Part shown: positions 44,154 to 53,835 of the stretch, piece after piece
Position numbering within the stretch: position 1 is the first letter of the stretch
Layout of the letters: each line of letters begins with the position of its first letter
Notes under the pieces: model-generated
What the model saw: the letters and a program-made list of their open reading frames with translations, nothing else
Told to the model about the DNA's origin: nothing
Database searches by the model: none
NCBI GenBank assembly: GCA_903820035.1
Contig: CAIJFT010000405.1
Coordinates: 1 to 64,000 of the forward strand
DNA length: 64,000 bases
Direction of reading: 5' to 3'
From: an uncultured Opitutia bacterium
Lineage (GTDB): Bacteria > Verrucomicrobiota > Verrucomicrobiia > Opitutales > Opitutaceae
Program-made: the position numbers and the translations under genes

Positions 44154-45776
44154 GTGACCCCGACGACGTGGCTCCGTGTCGTGCTCGGCCTGTGGCCCCT
44201 GCTGGCCGGGGCGCAAACCCAGAAATTTGCGACGCAGTTTCGCGCCGACGCCCCCGAGGTGCCGGCCGCCGTGCGTGCGCCCGCCGTCGCCCCGCCGTGG
44301 ACCGGCGCCGAAGCGGGACCGGTCGCGGGCCTGCGCGAGTTCGCCCGAGAACGTTCCGGCGCGATCTGGCTCGGCAACGATGCGGGTGCAGCGCGATTTG
44401 ACCCGACGGCGACGCACCGCTGGGACCGCTGGCAGTATTTCGCCGGCCGCCGGTGGCTCGCCGACGATGCCGTGCAGGCGATTGTCGTCGATGAGCGCGC
44501 GCCGCCGAAAACCGTCTGGGTGCGCACCCGCTCCGGCGTGGCGCGATGGGAGTGGCGGCCGCTGACGCTCGCGCAGAAGGCGCAGGCGTTTGAAGACCGC
44601 ATCGACGCGCGGCACGTGCGTCACGGGATGGTCGGCAGCACGCGGCTGCATGTGGCCGGGGATCTGTCCACCAGCGTGACGCACGACAACGACAACGACG
44701 GCCTCTGGACCGCGATGTACCTCGGGGCGGAGGCCTTCCGTTTTGCCGCGACGAAGGAGCCGGCGGCGCGCGTCCGTGCCCGCCGCTCGCTCGACCTGTT
44801 AATGCGGCTCGAGGAAATCACCGGCATCCCCGGTTTTCCCGCCCGGTCGTTTGTGTCGGTCACCGAGCCGAAGCCCAAGGACGGCGAATGGCATCCGACG
44901 GCCGATGGCCGGTGGCTCTGGAAGGGAGACACCAGTTCCGACGAAATGGTCGGTCACTACTACGCCTACGCGCGGTACTACGACCTCGTGGCCGATGAGG
45001 CGGAGAAGGTCGCGATTCGCCGCGTGGTCGCGCGGATCACCGATCATCTGATCCGGAACGACTACAATCTCGTTGATCTCGACGGCCAACCGACGCGCTG
45101 GGGCGTGTGGGGCGAGGCGTACTTCCAAACCGAGGAGGGCAAGTACGAGGCCCCGCTCCGTTGTCTGGAGTTGCTGTCGTTCTTGAAGACCGCGCATCAC
45201 CTCACGGGCGACGCGAAGTATGCCGCCGCCTACGACGATCGGGTGCGCCGCGGGTATGCCGAGCAGATGCGCCACTACCGCCGCTGGCCGGGTGGCGGGG
45301 AGATTAATTTTTCCGACGACGAGCTCGCCTACCTGTCGTACGATCCGCTGCTGCGCTACGAGCGTGAGCCGAAGCTGCGGGCGATCTACGTCGAGGGGCT
45401 CGCGTTTACGTGGCAGCAGATTCAGCCCGACCTGAATCCGCTGTGGAACTTCATCAGCGCGGCGAGCGGTGCGGGGCCGTTGACGCCGGCGTTGCGCGAC
45501 GACGCGCGACGGACCCTGGAGCGCATTCCGGTCGATCTCATCAGCTGGACGGTGAAGAACGCGCACCGGCGCGACCTCACGCGGCACACCGACCGGGACC
45601 GTTTCGAGAAGCCCCAGCTTACCGCCGTACTTGCGCCCGACGAGCGGCCGATTGCGAAGTGGAACGCAAACCCCTACGTGCCCGACGGCGGCGCGGGCGG
45701 CACGAGCGAGGACGATGGGGCTTTTTTCCTGCTGCCGTACTGGATGGGCCGGTATCACGGTTGGATCCAAGACTAG
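44154..45776 (+). CDS. Secreted protein with regulator-propeller-like repeats and an alpha/alpha-toroid-like region
   Basis: GTG start; VAGLREFARERSGAIWLGNDAGAARFDP, AIVVDERAPPKTVWVRTRSGVARWE repeats; helical C-terminus. Confidence 0.72.
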   Translation: MTPTTWLRVVLGLWPLLAGAQTQKFATQFRADAPEVPAAVRAPAVAPPWTGAEAGPVAGLREFARERSGAIWLGNDAGAARFDPTATHRWDRWQYFAGRRWLADDAVQAIVVDERAPPKTVWVRTRSGVARWEWRPLTLAQKAQAFEDRIDARHVRHGMVGSTRLHVAGDLSTSVTHDNDNDGLWTAMYLGAEAFRFAATKEPAARVRARRSLDLLMRLEEITGIPGFPARSFVSVTEPKPKDGEWHPTADGRWLWKGDTSSDEMVGHYYAYARYYDLVADEAEKVAIRRVVARITDHLIRNDYNLVDLDGQPTRWGVWGEAYFQTEEGKYEAPLRCLELLSFLKTAHHLTGDAKYAAAYDDRVRRGYAEQMRHYRRWPGGGEINFSDDELAYLSYDPLLRYEREPKLRAIYVEGLAFTWQQIQPDLNPLWNFISAASGAGPLTPALRDDARRTLERIPVDLISWTVKNAHRRDLTRHTDRDRFEKPQLTAVLAPDERPIAKWNANPYVPDGGAGGTSEDDGAFFLLPYWMGRYHGWIQD

Positions 45777-45978
45777 GTGTTGGCTGGTTTCTTTGGAGGC
45801 GGGGTGACTTTACCCTTCGAACCTCATGCGAAATTCCTGTCTCCGCGGCCCCTCGCGGGCACGCGCAGCGACGACCGGACAAGCCGTGGCACGACCTCAC
45901 CCCGCGGCGAACCTACGACGAAGCGATCTTGCGGGTTGAGGTCACCGCGCCTCCACTCCAGTCCGCACCCCGCCCCCG

Positions 45979-47067
45979 ATGAAGCCCAAATTGATTTTCG
46001 ACATCCACCTCGACCTCGCGTGGAACGCGATTGAGTTCAACCGCGACCAGCGCTGGTCCCAAGAGCGTCTCCGCCGGCGCGAACTCGGGCAGACCGACAA
46101 TCCCGGCCGCGCACGCAGCACCGTGTGTTTCCCGGAGATGCGCCGCGGGCAGGTCGGCCTCTGCGTCGCGACCCAGCTGGCGCGCTATGTCCCGTACTTT
46201 GGCCGGCTCCCCGGCTTTGCGAGCCCCGAGCAGGCATGGGCCGAAACCCAGGGCCAGCTTGCGTGGTACCGCGAGATGGAGTTCGCCGGCGAACTCGTGC
46301 AGATCCGCAACCGCGCCCAGCTCGACGCACACCTCCAACGCTGGACTGGGGCGCCTGCCGCCTCGGCCGCGGTGCCGCCGCCGATCGGCTACATTCTCAG
46401 CCTCGAAGGCGCCGATTCAATGGTGACGTTGAAGCACCTCGAGCGTTCGTATGCCGACGGCCTGCGCGCGCTCGGCCCCGTGCATTACGGCCCGGGTATT
46501 TACGGCCACGGGACGGATGATGAAGGGCCGCTCACGGCCCGCGGCCACGACTTGTTGCGCGAGATGGAGCGACTCGGGATCATCCTCGATGCAACGCACC
46601 TGTGCGACGAGAGCTTCTGGGATGTCATGCATCGTTTCAGCGGGCGCGTCTGGGCCAGCCACTCCAACTGCCGCACGCTGGCGAACTGGAACCGGCAGTT
46701 TAACGACGACCAGATCAAGGAGCTCGTGCGCCGCGGGGCCGTGATCGGGATGGCGCTCGATGCCATCATGATGGTCCACGGTTGGGCGCACCACCGTTCG
46801 AAACCGCAGGACTTCGGTTTGAAACTCGAAAAAATCTGCGAGCACATCGACCACATCTGTCAGCTCGCGGGCAGCGCGCAGCACGTGTCCATCGGTACGG
46901 ACCTCGACGGCGGCTACGGCACCGAGCAGACGCCGATGGATGTTGATAGCATCGCGGACGTCGCGAACCTCGGCGGCTTGCTGGCCGCGCGGGGTTATCA
47001 GCCGGCTGAGATCGAAGGCATTTTCCACGGCAACGCAGTGCGGTTTCTGCGCGAGGCCTGGGCGTGA
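45979..47067 (+). CDS. Membrane (renal-type) dipeptidase, M19-like
   Basis: LIFDIHLDLAWNAIEFNRD; ILDATHLCDESFWDVMHRFSGRVWASHSNCRTLAN; SIGTDLDGGYG. Confidence 0.9.
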   Translation: MKPKLIFDIHLDLAWNAIEFNRDQRWSQERLRRRELGQTDNPGRARSTVCFPEMRRGQVGLCVATQLARYVPYFGRLPGFASPEQAWAETQGQLAWYREMEFAGELVQIRNRAQLDAHLQRWTGAPAASAAVPPPIGYILSLEGADSMVTLKHLERSYADGLRALGPVHYGPGIYGHGTDDEGPLTARGHDLLREMERLGIILDATHLCDESFWDVMHRFSGRVWASHSNCRTLANWNRQFNDDQIKELVRRGAVIGMALDAIMMVHGWAHHRSKPQDFGLKLEKICEHIDHICQLAGSAQHVSIGTDLDGGYGTEQTPMDVDSIADVANLGGLLAARGYQPAEIEGIFHGNAVRFLREAWA

Positions 47068-48398
47068 GTGACGGCGCTGATATGACGCCGTCGCGCATCC
47101 GGGCGCGCATCATCGCCGTGAGTATGGCGATGGCGTTCGTCCTGTACCTCGACCGCATCTGCCTCGCGGAGATCGTGAAGGCCGCGTCGTTCAACGCGGA
47201 AGTCGCGTTGACGAAGGAACAGATCGGCCGGGTGCTCGGGGTGTTTTTTCTCTCCTATGCGGTGTTTCAGGTGCCGGCGGGCTGGGCGAGCGATCGCTTC
47301 GGGGCGCGGCCGATGCTCACGCTGTACATCGTGTTGTGGTCGATTTTCACCGCGCTCACCGGCATGGTCAGTTCGTTTCCCGCGCTGGTCGGGATGCGTC
47401 TCTTGTGCGGGGCGGCCGAGGCCGGAGCGTATCCGACGAGCGGCGCGCTGATCCGGCGTTGGATGCCGCTCGCGGGGCGGGCGCGGGCGAGTTCGCTGGT
47501 GACCCTTGGCGGCCGCATCGGTGGTACGCTCGCGCCGTTTCTGACCGCCTGGATGGTGGTGAGTCTCGGCCACTGGCGGCCGGTGTTGTGGATCGACGGC
47601 ACGATCGGCCTGCTCGTGGCGGCGCTCTACTGGCGGGTCGTGCGCAATCGACCGAGCGAGCATCCGGCCTGCAATGCCGCGGAGTGCACCCTGATCGGAT
47701 CGCCGCCGGTGGAACCGCCGTTGCCGGCGCGTGAGGTGGGCCGCGTGCTGCTCGCGTTTTGCCGCAGCCGCAGCCTTTGGCTCAACGCCACGATGCAGTT
47801 TCTCATCAACATCGGCTGGTCGTTTCTGATCACGTGGCTGCCGACCTATCTGAAGGAAGCGAAGCAGGTCGAGCCGGTGGCCGGCGGCCGCATGGTCACG
47901 CTGGTGCTCGCGTGCGGCATGATCGGGCAGGTGGTCGGCGGGCTGTACGCCGATTGGAGCGTGCGCCGCTTTGGCCTCACGTGGGGTCGCCGCCTGCCGC
48001 TCTGCACGTCGGGCACGCTCGCCGGGGCGGCTTATATCGGATGTTTGTTCAACGACTCCGCGTGGGGCGTGGTCGGATGCTGTGCGGTGGTGTCGTTCGC
48101 CGTGGACATGGGCACGCCGGCGATCTGGGCGTTTCTGCAGGACGTCGGCGGACGGGTGACGGCAATGGCCGGTGGGTGGGCCAACATGTGGGGCAACTTT
48201 GGCGCTTCGCTGACGGCGATGATGGTGCCGACCTTGCTGGCGTTCGGTTCCACCAACGAGGAGGGCCAGCGCTACGTCTTCCTGGCGTGTGCCAGCGCGC
48301 TGTTCCTTTCGGCGTTCGCCGCACTCGGACTCCAGGCCGCGCGACCGGTGTGGGCGGGCACCGGAATCAAGGCGGACGCGGCGGGCGCCCAAGCCTGA
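47064..48398 (+). CDS. MFS transporter
   Basis: GTG start overlapping upstream TGA; LYLDRICLAEIVKAASFNAEVALTKEQIGRVLGVFFLSYAVFQVPAGWASDRFGAR. Confidence 0.92.
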   Translation: MSDGADMTPSRIRARIIAVSMAMAFVLYLDRICLAEIVKAASFNAEVALTKEQIGRVLGVFFLSYAVFQVPAGWASDRFGARPMLTLYIVLWSIFTALTGMVSSFPALVGMRLLCGAAEAGAYPTSGALIRRWMPLAGRARASSLVTLGGRIGGTLAPFLTAWMVVSLGHWRPVLWIDGTIGLLVAALYWRVVRNRPSEHPACNAAECTLIGSPPVEPPLPAREVGRVLLAFCRSRSLWLNATMQFLINIGWSFLITWLPTYLKEAKQVEPVAGGRMVTLVLACGMIGQVVGGLYADWSVRRFGLTWGRRLPLCTSGTLAGAAYIGCLFNDSAWGVVGCCAVVSFAVDMGTPAIWAFLQDVGGRVTAMAGGWANMWGNFGASLTAMMVPTLLAFGSTNEEGQRYVFLACASALFLSAFAALGLQAARPVWAGTGIKADAAGAQA

Positions 48399-48470
48399 AC
48401 CGGAAGGACGGGAAGAGCGGAGAGGCGGAACTCGTCCTTCCCGTTCTTCCCGCTCTTCCTGTTACAGCGA
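48398..48470. repeat. Inverted-repeat element, AACAGGAAGA family
   Basis: AACCGGAAGGACGGGAAGAGCGGA ... CCCGTTCTTCCCGCTCTTCCTGTTAC. Confidence 0.7.
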
Positions 48471-48534
48471 CTTGTGGTTTGGCGGCAGCGAAGGACCCGG
48501 CCAATGGCCGAGACTACAACGATCGGATCCGCGC

Positions 48535-49617
48535 CTACTCCGGTACGAGCTCCGGTACGACGGGCCGGCCGATGTCGCGGCGGATCGACTCGAGGTTTTG
48601 TCGGATGAGCGCGCCCATCGATTCGCAACGCAGGTAGTCGTCGCGGTGGTAGTGCTCCGCCAGGCCCTCGCGCAACGAGTACACTTTTTCGAGCGGGGCG
48701 AGCGGATCGTTGGCCATGTCGTGGAGGAGCAAGCCGAGGCGTTCGGAGGCCAGCGTCGCGCGGTGCAGGATCAGCGTCTGCTCTTCGCGCCGATACTGGG
48801 CGGCGGTTTCGGGGCGCAGGTGTTTCGCGCAAAAGCGCACGAGCGGGCTGTTGTCCTTGAAGAACTGCGGCAGGTAGAAATTTTTCCGGCCGTCGTAGCT
48901 CTGCTGGTCGAAGTCCATCGCCCGGATCCGGACCTGCGCCTCTTCGAAGTCCGGGGTGAGCACGAAGACGAAGTTGTACGACCGCATGTCGCCGAGCAGG
49001 CGCACGAAGCAACGTTCGTTGAACTTCACCAGCTCCTTGGCCACGCGGATCGGTTTCAACTCGGGGCGGCGGCCGAGCCAGTTGGCGATGAACATGTCGC
49101 CGGGGATGCCGGCGATGTGCTCCTCGATCAGCGTGGTGCCGTGGGTGAGAAAATTGAGGCGGTTCGGGGACAGCAGATGCTCGAGCTCGATGCCGTAGAT
49201 GCGCGAGGCGTCGGCCTTCTTCACGTAGAAGTAGTCCTGGTTGTCGTTGTAGGCATTGACGATCCGGACCCGGAAGGGCGTCGAATTGCCGAACGTGCAG
49301 AAGTCCACGCGGTCGACATAGAGATGCCGCACGACGGAAAGGTCGCCGTCGACCTTCAGCCACGCGTAAACCTCCTTCAGCGCATCGTTCAGCTCTGACA
49401 TCTCGCTGGCCTCGTAGATGACCGTGTCCCACAGCGTCGGCTTCCCCGCCTCGTCCGTCAGCGGGATTACCTCGTGAAACGCCCGCAGCCGCTCGTAGGT
49501 GATCGGCAGTTCCCGCTCCCGCTTGTAGCGACGCAGGTAGCCGCGCAGGTCGGCGCTCACCGGAAAGCTCGGTTTGCGCTGCGTCGGCAGAGGTGTGCTG
49601 GTGCCGTGATCCCCCAT
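48535..49617 (-). CDS. Conserved-looking protein of unknown function
   Basis: MGDHGTSTPLPTQRKPSFPVSADLRGYLRRYKRERELPITYERLRAFHEVIPLTDEAGKPTLWDTVIYEASEM...FYVKKADASRIYGIELEHLLSPNRLNFL...RAMDFDQQSYDGRKNFYLPQFF. Confidence 0.82.
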   Translation of the reverse strand: MGDHGTSTPLPTQRKPSFPVSADLRGYLRRYKRERELPITYERLRAFHEVIPLTDEAGKPTLWDTVIYEASEMSELNDALKEVYAWLKVDGDLSVVRHLYVDRVDFCTFGNSTPFRVRIVNAYNDNQDYFYVKKADASRIYGIELEHLLSPNRLNFLTHGTTLIEEHIAGIPGDMFIANWLGRRPELKPIRVAKELVKFNERCFVRLLGDMRSYNFVFVLTPDFEEAQVRIRAMDFDQQSYDGRKNFYLPQFFKDNSPLVRFCAKHLRPETAAQYRREEQTLILHRATLASERLGLLLHDMANDPLAPLEKVYSLREGLAEHYHRDDYLRCESMGALIRQNLESIRRDIGRPVVPELVPE

Positions 49618-49879
49618 GCCTTCACGCTGGGTGCCGGGGTGCACGCTGGCAACTGCGCTCGGTTGCCCCGGCAGCAGGTCGCCGCGTTGGAGGCCACCGG
49701 CCGAAAACGCGGCGGAGCGTGGGACCGACTGGGCTCCGACCACGTTGTCGCTGCACGCCAACGCGGCGACGAAACGGTTCGGCTCTTGCGACGGCAGGGC
49801 TTGGGCCTCGCCCGCAACGGAGGTTTGCAACCCGTCCGCGTCCCGCGCTCACTCGACCGCCAAGCGACCTGCATCTGGC

Positions 49880-51448
49880 ATGAGTATTTTTCGGCCCGGC
49901 CTTTTCCGTTGGCGGTGGCACGCGGCGGGCCTCGGGCTCGCGGCGGCGCTCGCCGTGCTGGTCGCCCGGTTCTGGCATCCGTATTATGGATTCACGCGCT
50001 TTGTGCAGCTCGATGAATTCGACGCGCGCAACGGCATCCACGAGGTGCGCGAGCAGCCGTTCTTCGTCTATCCCGGCAACGGCGGCTACGACGGCGCGGC
50101 CTACGCGCAGATCGCGTTTCACCCGCTGCTCGACGCGCCTGACCTGCCGACCGCGGTCGACAGTCTCGCGTACCGTGCCCGGCGCATCCTCGCGAGCGCC
50201 CTGGCGTGGCTCGCCGCCGGCGGCAACCCCGCGTGGATCACCCACACCTACGCCGGACTCAACCTCGTCGTCTGGCCCGTCTTCGCCTGGCTGTTGTGGC
50301 GGATTTTGCCGGTGACCGACGCCCGCAGCTGGGCCGGGTGGGCGGGCGTCGTCTGCTCCGCCGGCGCGCTGCACTCGGTGCGCCTCGCCTTGACCGATTT
50401 ACTCGCGACCACGCTGCTCACCGCCGGCGTCTGGCTCGGCGAACGCCACCGCGGCAAGGGCGCGCTCGCCGCCTTGGCCGTCGCGGGCCTCGCCCGGGAA
50501 ACCGCCCTCGCCGCGGTCGTCGGCCTCGGCCGCGACCCGCTTCGGGCTCCGCGCACGTGGCCGAAGTTCGCCGTGCGCGCCTTGCTTGTGGCACTGCCGC
50601 TGGCGGGGTGGATGCTCTACGTGCGCTCGCGCACCGGCCCCGCTGCGCAGGGCTTCGGCAACTTTACCTGGCCCGTCGTCGGCTGGATCGAGAAATGGGC
50701 CGACACCTGCGCCGAATTTGTGCGCCACCCGGAGTTCACCTGGCTCATCGCCACGACGCTCCTCGCGACCCTCGCGCTCACCGTGCAAGCGGTGTACGTC
50801 CTGCGCCGCGCGCGTTGGAGTGACGCGTGGTGGCGGGTCGGCGCGGTCTGGTCCGTGATGCTGTTGCTGCTCGGCACCGCCGTGTGGGAAGGGCATCCCG
50901 GCGCGGCGACGCGCGTGCTGCTGCCGCTGACCGTCGCGTTTGGCGTTCTGGCCGTGCGCGAGCGGGCCGGCTGGGGTTGGATTGGCCTCGGCGGGCTTTC
51001 GGCATTGAGCGGCGTGCTGGCGCTCTGGCACGTCCCGGCGGCTCCGCCGGAAATTGCCGCCGGCCGCAATGCCGCCGGGGCCTACGTCGCGCGCATCGAC
51101 TCCGGCTGGTTTGGCGTCGAGCACCGCGGCAGCGCCGGGTGGGCGTGGACCGGGTCTTCCGGTGCGATCGAGGTGGAAACGTTCCCGCGGACTGCCGCGC
51201 CGCGGCGCATCCGGCTCAAACTTCGGGCGATCACCCCGCGTGACGTCGAGGTGCGTGCCGGCGACACGGTGCTGTTCCGCGGGCCGGTCGCGGTGCAGGC
51301 CGCGTGGATCGACCTGCCGGCGCTGACGCCGATCGTGGCGGGACGACTCCGTTTGGAATTACGCTCGGCCGCGGCGCCGGTGAAAGAAAACGGCCAACCG
51401 GGCGCGCGGGCCCTTGGCTTCGCCCTGCATGGACTTGAGGTGCAATGA
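49880..51448 (+). CDS. Multi-pass membrane protein with soluble C-terminal domain
   Basis: Many hydrophobic helices; C-terminus RDVEVRAGDTVLFRGPVAVQAAWIDLPAL...GARALGFALHGLEVQ. Confidence 0.8.
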   Translation: MSIFRPGLFRWRWHAAGLGLAAALAVLVARFWHPYYGFTRFVQLDEFDARNGIHEVREQPFFVYPGNGGYDGAAYAQIAFHPLLDAPDLPTAVDSLAYRARRILASALAWLAAGGNPAWITHTYAGLNLVVWPVFAWLLWRILPVTDARSWAGWAGVVCSAGALHSVRLALTDLLATTLLTAGVWLGERHRGKGALAALAVAGLARETALAAVVGLGRDPLRAPRTWPKFAVRALLVALPLAGWMLYVRSRTGPAAQGFGNFTWPVVGWIEKWADTCAEFVRHPEFTWLIATTLLATLALTVQAVYVLRRARWSDAWWRVGAVWSVMLLLLGTAVWEGHPGAATRVLLPLTVAFGVLAVRERAGWGWIGLGGLSALSGVLALWHVPAAPPEIAAGRNAAGAYVARIDSGWFGVEHRGSAGWAWTGSSGAIEVETFPRTAAPRRIRLKLRAITPRDVEVRAGDTVLFRGPVAVQAAWIDLPALTPIVAGRLRLELRSAAAPVKENGQPGARALGFALHGLEVQ

Positions 51449-51461
51449 ACCCCGCCCGCCG

Positions 51462-51893
51462 ATGAAGTTCCACGGATGGCTCGTAGTGGGTGCGGTGGCA
51501 CTCACCGCGGGGATCAATCTCGTGGACGCCGTGCGCCGCGGGCCGCCTCCGCCACGTTTGCCGGCGGTGCCCGCGACCGACCCGGTGGTGCGGCATGAAG
51601 CGCGCTTCGCCGGGGTGACCGCGGCCTTGCGCCGGCACGAGGTGCGCGGGGTGGTCGGGTATTTTTGCGATCTTACGCCCGAGGTGCTCGCGGCGACGCC
51701 GGCGGCGATGGAGGACTATTTTCTCACGCAGTTTGCCCTTGTGCCGTGGGTGCTCGATCCGCGCGACCGGGACCGGCCGTGGGCGATCGCCAACCTGCGG
51801 CAGACGGGTGGCGGGGAGCCGTTGCCTGCCGGCTATCGCATGACGGTGAATTTCGGCGGCGGGGTTTTGTTGTTGGAGCGGACCCGGCCATGA
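51462..51893 (+). CDS. Hypothetical single-anchor protein (143 aa)
   Basis: MKFHGWLVVGAVALTAGINLVDAVRRG...HEVRGVVGYFCDLTPEVLAATPAAMEDYFLTQFALVPWVLD; ATGA overlap with the next gene. Confidence 0.75.
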   Translation: MKFHGWLVVGAVALTAGINLVDAVRRGPPPPRLPAVPATDPVVRHEARFAGVTAALRRHEVRGVVGYFCDLTPEVLAATPAAMEDYFLTQFALVPWVLDPRDRDRPWAIANLRQTGGGEPLPAGYRMTVNFGGGVLLLERTRP

Positions 51894-53707
51894 GCCTCCC
51901 GCCGCTCCTTTCCCTGCTGGTCGCGTGGCTGTTGGGCACGCTGCTCGTCTCCGCGCTGGTCGGCGAAGCGGAACGTCGCCCGGGTGACACGGCGTTGCGC
52001 CTCGCCCTCGGCGCGCTGCTCGGGCTTGGCGTCACCGCGGTGATTTTCTGCGGATTTAGTCTGCTCGTGGACCGTCCGGGGTTGGCGAGCGGCATAGTCG
52101 AGGCGGCGCTGCTCGCGGTGCTCGCGCGGCGACTGGCCGGCCGCGGCGCCGCCGTGGTCGCGCCCGCCGCCGCGTGGACGTGGCCGCAGCGGTTGCTCGC
52201 GTCGTGCTGCGCGCAGGCGCTGCTCGTCGCCGCCGTCGTGGCCTGGCGCGCGTGGGCCGCGGCCCCGTGGGGCGGCTGGGATGGCTGGGCGATCTGGAAC
52301 TTGCATGCGCGCCTGCTCGCCCGCGGCGGAACCGACTGGCCCGCGCTGCTGGCGGCGCCGCAACTCAGCTGGACGCATCCGGATTATCCACGGTTGGTCG
52401 CAGCCGGTGTGGCGCGCGCCTGGGCCTGGACCGGCGCCGAGTCACCGGCTGCGGCCGGGCTGGTGTCCGCGGCGTTTGCGGCGGCGCTGCTCGGCGTGCT
52501 GGTGGCGGGATTGCACGTCCTGCGCGGCCGAATCGCGGCGGCGGTCGGGGGACTTTTGCTGGTCGGTACGCCGTTCTTTGTGACCTTTGCCACGAACGAG
52601 CACGCGGACATTCCCTTCGCGGCGTACGCGCTGGCCGCGGTGGTCTGCGGCGTGCGGGGTTGGCTGATACCTGCCGCACTCTTCGCCGGGCTCGCCGCCT
52701 GGACGAAGAATGAGGGGCTTTTGTTTGCCGCGGTTTTTGGTGCCGTCCTGCTGACGACGCAGCCGCGGCAAAAGATCGGGGCGATTTTGGGCGCGCTCGC
52801 CCTGGGGTTGTTGCCGGTCATCGGCTTTAAACTCGGATGGGCGCCGGCCAACGACCTCATGGGGCCGACGCTCGCGCCGCGGCTCGCGCAACTGTTCGAC
52901 CCGGCGCGGCACGGTGCGATCCTGTCCGCGCTCGGGCGCGACCTGCGGCAGTTCGGGGAGTGGACGGTGCTGCCGTACTTCGCGCTGGCGCTCGGGTGGT
53001 GGGCGTCGCGCCGCGCCCAGCCGGTCCCACGGCTGGTGCCGCTCGTGATCGTCCTGATGGCGGCCGGCTACTATGTCGTTTACCTGCTGAGTCCGCACGA
53101 CCTCGCGTGGCATCTCGATACGTCCCTCGTGCGGTTGCTGCTGCAGCTATGGCCGTTGGTGATCGTCGCGTGGTGCCTGCGTTGGCCGGAGGCGGCGGCA
53201 ACCACCGCAGGCGCGCCGTCGCGGGTTCGTCGCCTCGGCTGGTGGGGAGCGAACCTGGGTGTGGCCGCGGGGCTGCTCGTGGCGCTCGGCGGACAACTCG
53301 GGGCGGGCGAGGTGGCGTTGCGCCGCGTCGGGCTCGGCAAGGTCACGCTCGCGTGGGGCGAGGGATGGTATTCGCCGGAGTCCCTCGGTCGCCAGCGTTG
53401 GGCCTGGAGCCGTGGTGAGGCGCAGTTGCGGTTTGCGGTGGATCCCAGTGCGGCGGGCGGGCCGCAGCACGTGCGCTTCACCTTGCGTTCCCTCGGGGCG
53501 CGTCGGGTTGCGGTCACGCTGGGAAATCGCGTCGTGTGGTCCGGTGCGGTGGCGGAGGTGCCCGTGACGGTGGAGCTCAAGGACCTGGTGTTGCCCGAGG
53601 GAGAGACGGCGCTGGTCATCGCCTCAGACCAACCGCCGAGGGCGGAGTCGGCGGCGCCCGGCGCGCGGGCTCTGGCCTTCGCGGTCTACGATCCGGAATT
53701 GCGGTGA
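51890..53707 (+). CDS. Multi-pass membrane protein (glycosyltransferase C-like topology) with soluble C-terminal domain
   Basis: Hydrophobic helices; WDGWAIWNLHARLLARGG; WTKNEGLLFA; C-terminus GARALAFAVYDPELR. Confidence 0.82.
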   Translation: MSLPPLLSLLVAWLLGTLLVSALVGEAERRPGDTALRLALGALLGLGVTAVIFCGFSLLVDRPGLASGIVEAALLAVLARRLAGRGAAVVAPAAAWTWPQRLLASCCAQALLVAAVVAWRAWAAAPWGGWDGWAIWNLHARLLARGGTDWPALLAAPQLSWTHPDYPRLVAAGVARAWAWTGAESPAAAGLVSAAFAAALLGVLVAGLHVLRGRIAAAVGGLLLVGTPFFVTFATNEHADIPFAAYALAAVVCGVRGWLIPAALFAGLAAWTKNEGLLFAAVFGAVLLTTQPRQKIGAILGALALGLLPVIGFKLGWAPANDLMGPTLAPRLAQLFDPARHGAILSALGRDLRQFGEWTVLPYFALALGWWASRRAQPVPRLVPLVIVLMAAGYYVVYLLSPHDLAWHLDTSLVRLLLQLWPLVIVAWCLRWPEAAATTAGAPSRVRRLGWWGANLGVAAGLLVALGGQLGAGEVALRRVGLGKVTLAWGEGWYSPESLGRQRWAWSRGEAQLRFAVDPSAAGGPQHVRFTLRSLGARRVAVTLGNRVVWSGAVAEVPVTVELKDLVLPEGETALVIASDQPPRAESAAPGARALAFAVYDPELR

Positions 53708-53730
53708 GGGTGGCGCAGGTTTCCTGCCTG
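53708..53730 (+). repeat. REP-like unit
   Basis: GTGGCGCAGGTTTCCTGCCTGCC, near-copy of the element at 58691. Confidence 0.5.
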
Positions 53731-53835
53731 CCTGATTCTGCGTTCACGCGAAGCCGCCCGAAGAAAAGGCCCGGGCCTGGGAGCCCTCGCCCTTTGTGGT
53801 TCGCGATCTTCGCGTGCGCCTCCGGTTGGCGCCGC

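Noticed and set aside
46998-48392. 464-aa minus-strand ORF
   Set aside because: Antisense of the MFS gene; R/H/P-rich shadow.
53746-53822. CACGCGAAG...CTTCGCGTG dyad
   Set aside because: Possibly related to the 57064 repeat, but the similarity is too weak to place it in that family.
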